A stretch of 64,000 nucleotides of DNA from NCBI GenBank assembly GCA_965205955.1, contig OZ242192.1:1612001-1676000 (forward strand). The letters are read 5' to 3'. Source of the DNA: G965202915 sp965205955. Its GTDB lineage: Bacteria > Pseudomonadota > Gammaproteobacteria > Eutrophobiales > Eutrophobiaceae. The translations under genes were made by a program, and so were the position numbers. How positions within the stretch are numbered: the first letter of the stretch is position 1; every line of letters begins with the position of its first letter. The notes below the pieces were generated by a model. That model made no database searches. It was not told the DNA's origin and saw only the letters and a list, made by a program, of their open reading frames with translations. Below are positions 26,626 through 33,165 of the stretch, in pieces.

Positions 26626-26679
26626 ATTGATCTGGACAAATTTGAAAAACTGGATGAACAAAGACAGATTAATCTCATT
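26626..26679 (+). repeat. 54-bp perfect copy of an internal tilS segment
   Basis: All 54 bases, from ATTGATCTGGACAAATTTGA to ATTAATCTCATT, equal 22,209-22,262 inside tilS, in the same orientation 4.4 kb downstream. Similarity stops abruptly on both sides. In tilS the segment is coding; here it is read in another frame and supplies the apparent N terminus of the following toxin-tip frame. Confidence 0.95.
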
Positions 26680-26980
26680 TGTCGGTGGCGGGATTGGTGG
26701 AACAGGTGACTTCATGGGCAATTACATCGATATGAGAAACGCCGGTATCATTGGTGGGGACAAATATTTTCATTGCAAAGCAAATTGTGAAGCTGTACAA
26801 CGGGGGGAAGGCGGTCAGAACGCAACACAGTGTATTAGTGATAGCCGTGAATGGGTAGGTCGAAACGTAAAAGGTGATGAATATTCGGATTCAACTGCTG
26901 ATCAAGAAGCCAACCACTATGGTGACTGCCGTAAAATGTGCGCACCGTACCGTCCAAATGGCTTACCATCACGATATTAA
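26680..26980 (+). pseudogene. Orphan RHS C-terminal toxin tip
   Basis: The frame is open from TTG 26,627, but its first 17 codons come from the tilS copy. The tip proper is GGGIGGTGDFMGNYIDM, then GGDKYFHCKANCEAVQRGEGG, CISDSREWVGRNVKGDE, TADQEANHYG and PYRPNGLPSRY. This GDFMGNYxDM...KYFHCKANC...YG pattern is a widespread RHS tip type I recognise from gammaproteobacterial RHS proteins. The RHS core that should precede it is absent, so it cannot be delivered as it stands. A small secreted-looking gene follows ten bases later. Confidence 0.65.
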
Positions 26981-26989
26981 GGCATTAAC

Positions 26990-27163
26990 ATGAAAATACT
27001 TTTGATACTGGCTTTTAGCGGCATTTTTCTTGAGTGCTGTGAATTTATGGAAATTGACAATTGTCTTGATCTTGGTGGCAGGTGGGAGTACGAAAACGAA
27101 AGATGCGATTTTGGTGATAAGTCCGTCCCAGAAAATTGGAACATCCCAGAAAATTGGAAATAG
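26990..27163 (+). CDS. 57-residue small secreted or lipoprotein-like protein
   Basis: ATG 26,990 opens a frame with an N-terminal hydrophobic stretch (MKILLILAFSGIFLECC), then EIDNCLDLGGRWEYENERCD and a short repeat-like tail (PENWNIPENWK). LECC could be an atypical lipobox. The xxCLDxGGRWxYExxxC pattern resembles small proteins found beside RHS tips. It begins ten bases after the stop of the tip at 26,680-26,980, so it is probably the immunity partner. Confidence 0.5.
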   Translation: MKILLILAFSGIFLECCEFMEIDNCLDLGGRWEYENERCDFGDKSVPENWNIPENWK

Positions 27164-27209
27164 TTCAACGCTAGATTGAACTTTTTTCATTTATAGAGAG
27201 GGACATAAT

Positions 27210-27686
27210 ATGTATTTTTGGAAAATTAATGATCTGAGAAGAGATTTAATAGAAAAGCCTCTTTCAGAAAAAGATCAACTTAAATATTTGTTAGCGTATA
27301 CTATTTTAGTGAGCTTGGCACTGATGATTTATACAGTTACAAAATATAATGCCTGGAATATTTATTATAGTATAATTGGCATGATAATAGAGATTATTGG
27401 AATAATATATATCTATAAAATAAATGGAGGTTCAAAAGGCGAATACATACTACAAAGATATTTTTCTTTAGGATGGGTTGTGGCAATTAGATGGTCGGTG
27501 CTTATAGTATTACCAACTTTAATAGTATATTATACTGTTTTAGGAATTTATTATCTCAGGTCAGGTGTAACTGGAAGTACCACAGTTTATGATGGAATAG
27601 TTTTTAGCTTAATAGAGCTGATTTATTTTTGGTTGCTCGGAAGACATGTAAAAAAGGTGTCATTAAAGTTTGAACCCACAGAGTAA
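27210..27686 (+). CDS. Membrane protein of unknown family
   Basis: 158 residues, A+T-rich, with GAGGG about nine bases before the start. Four hydrophobic segments: about 28-45, 51-70, 88-115 and 128-145. A basic C terminus follows (GRHVKKVSLKF). It sits between small immunity-like genes and another RHS fragment, so an immunity role is possible but not shown. The following 190 bases carry no recognisable gene. Confidence 0.5.
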   Translation: MYFWKINDLRRDLIEKPLSEKDQLKYLLAYTILVSLALMIYTVTKYNAWNIYYSIIGMIIEIIGIIYIYKINGGSKGEYILQRYFSLGWVVAIRWSVLIVLPTLIVYYTVLGIYYLRSGVTGSTTVYDGIVFSLIELIYFWLLGRHVKKVSLKFEPTE

Positions 27687-27878
27687 GGTTATCGCTACAT
27701 GTCGGGATGATTCCGGTAAAGCGAAAGACTGGGATGAACAAGGAAACGGAAAATATCTTTTGACGTACTTAAACCTTGTGTGGCATATTACTCGGCGACT
27801 TAATCTATTAAAATTATGAGTAAGGCGAAAAAATAATACTAAGGAACATCTGATTAATACGCGAAAACTTTGTAGTCA

Positions 27879-28244
27879 ATGAGAAACACTCTTTTCTTCG
27901 ATGAGCGCAACCGCCACATCGAGATGGCGATGCCCCACGTAGGCGAGCGCGAGTCCATCACCCGCTACAGCCTGGATGCAGAGAGCAACATGGTTGCGAT
28001 GACCGACCCCAACGGGGCGCAATCAAGATCGGTCTATGACCGGGTAGACCGGCTGAGCCGCTACACCCACCGTTTGAGTGGGGTGGCCGAGTACGAGTAC
28101 GACATCCGGGACCGGATTATCAAGGTGGTGGCTCCGAACGGGGTAGTGACCGAGTACGACTACGACGTGCTGGCGCGGGTGACCGAGGAGCGCAGCTCAG
28201 ACCGAGGCACCCTTATAGATAATTATGATTGCCCATATAGATAG
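27879..28244 (+). pseudogene. RHS/YD-repeat core fragment (upstream part of core)
   Basis: Encodes YD repeats YSLDAESNMVAMTDPNG, YDRVDRLSRYTHRLSG, YDIRDRIIKVVAPNG and YDYDVLARVTEERSS, then breaks off into NYDCPYR-stop. G+C-rich, like the other core pieces. The repeats belong to an earlier part of the core than those at 23,735 and 29,746. Together the pieces suggest one ancestral rhs gene, scattered. The stop overlaps the start of the next membrane gene. Confidence 0.75.
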
Positions 28245-28246
28245 TG

Positions 28247-28612
28247 ATGAAGTCAAGCCAATTAAATAAAATATTTGTTTTTATAACATCAGCATTAATT
28301 ACTATATTGATGTTTGTATTTTACATCTCTGTGTGTATAAGTTTTCCTGATTTCGCATCATTATTTAATGATTTCGGTAGTGATTTACCTCTTGTAACCA
28401 GCTTGATACTAAAAACATATTGGTATTGGATGGCTATGCCGATCATAAGTTTATTTATTACTATAAAAATATTTTATGTAAGAAATGAATCAGTAAAATC
28501 ACAATACATTTTATTTTCCATTCCTCTTCTTTTTTTTCTGGTGTCCATAGCATTAATTTTTCTCTCAGTTTATGGATTATATTTACCAATCTTTGAGCAT
28601 ACAAAAGGATGA
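28247..28612 (+). CDS. Small membrane protein, candidate immunity protein
   Basis: 121 residues from ATG 28,247 (a GTG lies one codon upstream). Three hydrophobic segments: about 10-32, 60-80 and 90-112, with short loops rich in lysine and aspartate. It follows a broken RHS fragment without a gap. Family not recognised. Confidence 0.5.
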   Translation: MKSSQLNKIFVFITSALITILMFVFYISVCISFPDFASLFNDFGSDLPLVTSLILKTYWYWMAMPIISLFITIKIFYVRNESVKSQYILFSIPLLFFLVSIALIFLSVYGLYLPIFEHTKG

Positions 28613-28656
28613 TTTAGGCCAAAGCTGGGTAACTTGGTTCAAAGATAGAGAGAACC

Positions 28657-28761
28657 AGAGCGAGGACCGCCAAACCGATGCACACAGCTACTGTTAAGAT
28701 GCCAATTCAAATAGTACCTGGAAGAGGTAAAGCCACAGGATTTGCTCGAGGAGTTAAGTAA
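28657..28761 (+). pseudogene. Degenerate RHS core scrap and toxin-tip end
   Basis: At 28,662 the frame EDRQTDAHSYC-stop-DANSN matches the RHS core EDTQTDARTYRYDANSN at 23,860-23,900, but carries a stop codon and has diverged. From 28,699 the same frame reads MPIQIVPGRGKATGFARGVK and stops four bases before the next gene, which looks like the end of a toxin tip. Confidence 0.5.
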
Positions 28762-28764
28762 ACA

Positions 28765-29262
28765 ATGAGATTACTTCATATATGGATTGTATTGATTGCA
28801 TTTATTGCGAACAGTTCTTGTGCTCAAAAAAAATATGAACATTACCGTATTTATGAAGTAAGTGACATGGATGATTATACTCGGGATTATTATACAAATG
28901 ACCTAAGGGGGACAAGCCCAGGAATAGCCTGTGGAAATTTTAAAACAGGAAATAACGTGGGGTGCTTTAAATTACTCGTAAGGAAAAAAGATGGGGCACT
29001 CCGTTCACTAGTTTATGATGACGACGAAGGAACAGAGAAAATTTATGAAATTGAATATGGTCCGCCGTCAGGCGGCGGTTACTTGGTATATATCGAAAAG
29101 ATATATGAAAGCCAGTTAGAACAAACGGCGCTACTTCCAGGCCATAAAGAAGTTAAATTAGCAAAAAGTCAACCTTCTTTGCAATTGAATTTTTTTGAAA
29201 AATCAGCGGTTGTTTTTTATTGGAAGGATGATAAATTTAATGAAATATGGGTATCCGACTAA
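28765..29262 (+). CDS. Secreted protein, candidate immunity protein
   Basis: 165 residues with a signal peptide (MRLLHIWIVLIAFIANSSCA). The cysteine after NSS could be a lipid site, but NSSC is not a standard lipobox. The mature part is polar and aromatic (YEHYRIYEVSDMDDYTRDYY), with a central YGPPSGGGYLVYIEKIYES and a C-terminal AVVFYWKDDKFNEIWVSD. It starts four bases after the toxin-tip scrap. A periplasmic immunity protein is the natural guess. Confidence 0.55.
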   Translation: MRLLHIWIVLIAFIANSSCAQKKYEHYRIYEVSDMDDYTRDYYTNDLRGTSPGIACGNFKTGNNVGCFKLLVRKKDGALRSLVYDDDEGTEKIYEIEYGPPSGGGYLVYIEKIYESQLEQTALLPGHKEVKLAKSQPSLQLNFFEKSAVVFYWKDDKFNEIWVSD

Positions 29263-29336
29263 AAGAAACCTATGAAGTCGTTAGAGTGTGGATAAGAGAA
29301 TGGAATATGCTAAGGATAGAAAGATAATAAACAAAA

Positions 29337-29745
29337 ATGATTTGTCTCTTTCTTTAACAATGAAGATTTGATTTGAATGGTTATGAAATCTCCACCTTCA
29401 AGGATTGTATTATTGACGCTAGTAATACTTTGCTTACTAGTTAATTTAATAGTGTTGTTAGGTGCTGCAGCGTTAGTGTATTTAGACTCGCCAGAGTCAG
29501 TTGATATTGAATTAGCTGTGTTTAAATTTATGATAATGCTTAATGCAGTGGCGATACTCACGCCTTTTTTTCTACTAGTACTCCAACCTTACACTATTCC
29601 ATTGACACTGATTTTTATTTATTTATTTTATTTATTGGCATATAAATTTAGGACCATTCGTTATAAAAATATATATTTAGTTCTGTTGACATTTTTTTGG
29701 TATTGGTATGGGTGGTTATGTTTCATTATTCTGGACCGGCTGTAG
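29337..29745 (+). CDS. Small multi-spanning membrane protein, copy 2, fused in frame to RHS scrap (CDS from 29377)
   Basis: Coding starts at ATG 29,377; the listed span includes a 40-bp leader almost identical to that of copy 1. The 122-residue product shares about 65 near-identical C-terminal residues with copy 1 (QPYTIPLTLIFIYLFYLLAY, FFWYWYGWLCF), while the N-terminal half has diverged and gained residues (LGAAALVYLDSPESVDIELA). Its last codons, LDRL, already belong to RHS core and stop at a TAG where the core normally reads CAG. About four membrane segments. Confidence 0.6.
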
Positions 29746-30921
29746 AGCGACGGGATTGATGAGGCGTCCCCGGAGCAGTACCAGTACGACCTGAACCACA
29801 ATCGGTTGAGCGCAGAGCAGGAGGGGGCAGGGAACATACGTTACGACTACGCCCCGGGCAGCAACCGGCTGGAAGCAAGCGAGGAGCGGCGCGGTGCGGG
29901 GGCAGCGCCGTTTGCGCCTCGAACATCCCGGCGCCTGGAGTACAACGACGCAGGACGGCTATGGCGGCTGCATGAAGGGGATCCCCCCGACCAGCGCCTG
30001 CGTGCCGAATACATCTACAACGGGATGGGCCAGCGCACGCGCAAGGTGGTGCATGAGGCGGACGAGAGTAACCGCACCACCGTCTATCACTACGACCTGC
30101 GGGGGATGTTGATTACCGAGACCGATGCCAGCGGCATGGTATTGCGTGATTACCTGTGGGCCAATGGTCAGCCGGTGGCGCAGATTGAAGTAGCGGGCGA
30201 GGCGGAACAAATAACCTATCTGTACCCGGACCACCTGATGACTACTCGCCTTGGGATGGATGAGACAGGGACGGTGGTATGGCGCTGGGAAGGGGAGGCA
30301 TTTGGGGAAAGTGAAGCAGAGGAAGACCCGGATGGGGATGGCAGGGAGGTGGTGATGCGTTTGCGCTTTCCGGGGCAGTATCATGATACTGAGACTAACC
30401 TGTTTTATAATTGGAATCGATATTATGATCCTACTATAGGTCGCTATATTACCAGTGACCCGATTGGGTTGGTGGGGGGAGCAAATACCTACTTGTATAC
30501 ATATGCTAATCCGCTAAGATTTATTGATCCGACAGGATTGTATCTGCCGAACTTTCCAGAGGGTTCTGATTGCCACTATCAAGTTTTTAAAGAAAGAAAT
30601 GCTTCTAGGACTTATGGAAAAGAATCTCTGACAATGATTCATAAGGGTTTATTATGCAATAACCTTGGAGGTCTAATAAGTTGCATGTATATAGATATTG
30701 AAACTCCGATGGACAAATCGTTGATTGAGAATATTAAGACTTTATATTGGGAAGTTTGGTGTAAGAACGAACTTGAATGTCAGCCAGATAAGTATGTCCT
30801 GGTTGGCACGGGCAGCCATGAGAACACGACTTTGAAGTCTGAATTTGTGTACGGCGAGCCAAATTTTACTTGGGGGATGTCTGGAGAATTTAATAGTAAG
30901 AAAAATAAGGGAAGACGATGA
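29746..30921 (+). pseudogene. 3' part of an RHS protein: core end plus C-terminal tip
   Basis: Longest RHS piece. It continues the YD repeats in the frame of the preceding stop, first in-frame ATG 29,806 (371 residues from there). Unlike the other pieces, it reaches the conserved core end: YYDPTIGRYITSDPIGLVGG, then YLYTYANPLRFIDPTGL, after which RHS proteins self-cleave. The unique tip (LYLPNFPEGSDCHYQVFKER ... YVLVGTGSHENTTLKSEFVY ... NSKKNKGRR), about 125 residues, is A+T-rich and of unknown activity. The N-terminal shell and any export domain are missing, so delivery is doubtful. Confidence 0.85.
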
Positions 30922-30943
30922 ACTATTATAGGAGTTAGTATGT

Positions 30944-32326
30944 ATGACTGATGATATTGGTTTTTCTATTAAGGGGGCTGGAAAGATTATTCTATTTTTC
31001 TTTTGCTCTTTTATTCTGGCTGATTTTTTAGGAGCATTGTCTTGGGCCATGGTTTTGTTAATTCCAGAGATCGCCGTCCCAATCGCTCCATTTAGTTTTC
31101 CATGGATATTTCATATTATCTCGATATTTGTAGCGTATCTCATATCTGGTTCGATTCTCAGGCTCTATACAAAGAATTGGAATATGTTCTTATATTTCTT
31201 GATTGCTGTAATTTGCGGGTTTTTTGTTTATTTAATTGATTTTGTAATAGTGCCTTTGGAGTTTGGATTGGACGTGTATTCAGGGCTTGTCTTTTCTGTG
31301 CATGCGTCTGTGAATTCGGATCTTGCCTTTGACGAGATACATACATTTTTCATACAATTGACACGTTACAGTGCCCCTGTACTTGGTGTATTTTTAGGTG
31401 CTGTTGTTATAGGTAATTTGTTGGTAGCTAAAACTGATTTAGCGAAGATGAAGATACTGCCCAATATAATCAAAGGGTCTGCGTTTATATTTTTTGTACT
31501 TATTTGTGTTGCATATTCCTTGTCAGAAAAAGAAGAAGGATTAAATTATGGATTATATATTGCCGATAATAATCTGTTTTCCAGAGTTGTAGAGCACATG
31601 GAAGATCAAGATATGGCATTTAAGATGCGAACACAGGAAAACGGTATCGAATATATTTATTTTAATAGATTCTACTTATTTGAAGTCAGAAGAATAGTTC
31701 CAATGTTCAAGGGAACAGAAGGTGGTTTTGAACGCGGAGCTTTATGTAAGCCCGATATTAATGATCGAAATGCAATTTTAGTAGATTTTGTAGAAAACAA
31801 CATTGATCATATAATATATTCTTCTGATTCGGGTCATTGTTTTTATTGGTCATCTGAAGATGCCTCCAAAGTGTCAAGTATATTGAGGCATACGATAGAG
31901 TCAAGTATATTGAGGCATATGAAGAGGCGAACAAAAACTAGATTATATATTGATCCCCCCTATAAAAATCTGTTTTCCAGAATTGTGAAGAACATGGAGG
32001 ATCAGGGTGTGGAATTTGAAGTACGAACAGATGAAAACGGTATCGAATATATTTACAGGGAGGTCGAAAAATTAACTCAGACACTTCAGGAAGAAGATGA
32101 TAAATACACCCGAGGTTTATGTCAGCCTGATATCAATGATCGAAATGCAATTCTAAAAGACTTTGTAGACCACAATATTGATCATAAGATCGAATCTTCT
32201 ACTTTTGAGGGTCATTGTATTTATTGGCATCCTAAAGATACCGATAAAGTATCAGAGCATGTTGAGGTATACAAGGAAATAGGCAATAGCAATCCTGCCT
32301 TTTTTGACTTGGACAAAGTTGAATGA
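30944..32326 (+). CDS. Membrane protein with duplicated C-terminal domain, candidate immunity protein
   Basis: 460 residues, starting 23 bases after the RHS tip. The N-terminal half has five or more hydrophobic segments (about 12-40, 45-65, 75-95, 140-165 and 172-190). The rest is two tandem copies of a domain of about 110 residues, at roughly 205-315 and 335-445. Shared landmarks are NLFSRVVxxMEDQ, F.(M/V)RT.ENGIEYIY, the near-identical PDINDRNAIL.DFV..NIDH.I and GHC.YW. Position makes it the likely immunity partner of the preceding tip. Family not recognised. Confidence 0.55.
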   Translation: MTDDIGFSIKGAGKIILFFFCSFILADFLGALSWAMVLLIPEIAVPIAPFSFPWIFHIISIFVAYLISGSILRLYTKNWNMFLYFLIAVICGFFVYLIDFVIVPLEFGLDVYSGLVFSVHASVNSDLAFDEIHTFFIQLTRYSAPVLGVFLGAVVIGNLLVAKTDLAKMKILPNIIKGSAFIFFVLICVAYSLSEKEEGLNYGLYIADNNLFSRVVEHMEDQDMAFKMRTQENGIEYIYFNRFYLFEVRRIVPMFKGTEGGFERGALCKPDINDRNAILVDFVENNIDHIIYSSDSGHCFYWSSEDASKVSSILRHTIESSILRHMKRRTKTRLYIDPPYKNLFSRIVKNMEDQGVEFEVRTDENGIEYIYREVEKLTQTLQEEDDKYTRGLCQPDINDRNAILKDFVDHNIDHKIESSTFEGHCIYWHPKDTDKVSEHVEVYKEIGNSNPAFFDLDKVE

Positions 32327-32335
32327 TTGCGTTCT

Positions 32336-32363
32336 CAGTAGAGAAGCTTTCCTCTGAACCTGC
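32336..32363 (+). repeat. 28-bp flank repeat, copy 2
   Basis: Matches 26,463-26,490 at 25 of 28 positions and lies just after the last gene of the second RHS array. Unlike copy 1, it is not followed by a clear terminator hairpin. Confidence 0.7.
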
Positions 32364-32402
32364 TTAGAGATGCAATGGGAGAAGATGAACAGATTGCCTT
32401 GA

Positions 32403-32464
32403 AGTGGTCCTCAAAATTTGGACAGTTATTTAAGGTATAGTCTATTTTATATAAGGAGCTACAT
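32403..32464 (+). mobile_element. End of an IS3-type element (left, body lost)
   Basis: The 23-base terminal repeat AGTGGTCCTCAAAATTTGGACAG (32,403-32,425, bases shown joined) and the next 40 bases, through TCTATTTTATATAAGGAGCT, match the inverted copy at 36,665-36,730 with few differences. GGAGCT is the ribosome-binding site that should precede the transposase, but the coding part has been replaced by unrelated sequence. Confidence 0.75.
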
Positions 32465-32503
32465 ATTAGCATTTATCATCATGAAAAAGATACGGCGATT
32501 TGG

Positions 32504-32758
32504 GTGTCTGATAAAACCAAGGCCAACCCGGACAGGCTAGGGGAGGATGGTGTTGCTTCGTTTGGTGGTTTGTCTCGTAAAATTCATCAAATAGACTGCA
32601 CAGAGGTTGTCGAGAAAGGTCTCATCGAACATGGTTATTACCTGAATGGTTTGGTGAATAAAGATATTCGTTTATGTTTATTACACTTTCCAGCCAATCA
32701 TAAGGATCGCAATAGAGAGAGGCAAAAACAAGCAAATCATTGGAAACTTAAGCTGTGA
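32504..32758 (+). CDS. Doubtful short open frame
   Basis: An 84-residue frame opening with GTG and lacking a good ribosome-binding site. It is rich in lysine, histidine and asparagine, with no signal peptide or membrane segment and no family I recognise. It may be a scrap of a larger gene lost during IS activity: the frame is open upstream of 32,504 into the IS end. The following 400 bases, up to 33,165, hold no convincing gene or structure on either strand. Confidence 0.2.
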   Translation: MSDKTKANPDRLGEDGVASFGGLSRKIHQIDCTEVVEKGLIEHGYYLNGLVNKDIRLCLLHFPANHKDRNRERQKQANHWKLKL

Positions 32759-33165
32759 TTGTAGTAATCTCCCTATTCATAATCGCAACCTATACATAGG
32801 TTGGCCCGAATGCAGGGCGAATCGGCACGGAGCCTGTCACTGATGCGGCGTATGGGACTGATAGCGACGTGTCCGTGTAACGGGAGATCTCTTGCTGATT
32901 TTGGCTGACCTAAGAAGAGGGTACACTTCCGTATTGAGTATTGAGTATACAGCATTGCCATTACGATACCCGCAACCGCCATGTCAGTGCGCAGACTTCA
33001 TGACACAGGATGTAGCGGCTGGTAGCTTTTTGCCAATCTCACAATTGTTGGCGTCATTCCCGTTTTGATTTTTACCTTGCAACAAAGTCAGGAAGGCGAT
33101 AAGGAATACAGGCCAAAGCCCGCCTGAACGCTACGCAGTCTGTAAACAGTAACCGGCGGTTAGTT

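Noticed and set aside
26626..26679. Attachment site of an integrative element
   Set aside because: The duplicated piece is internal to tilS, not its 3' end or a tRNA, and no integrase gene lies near it.
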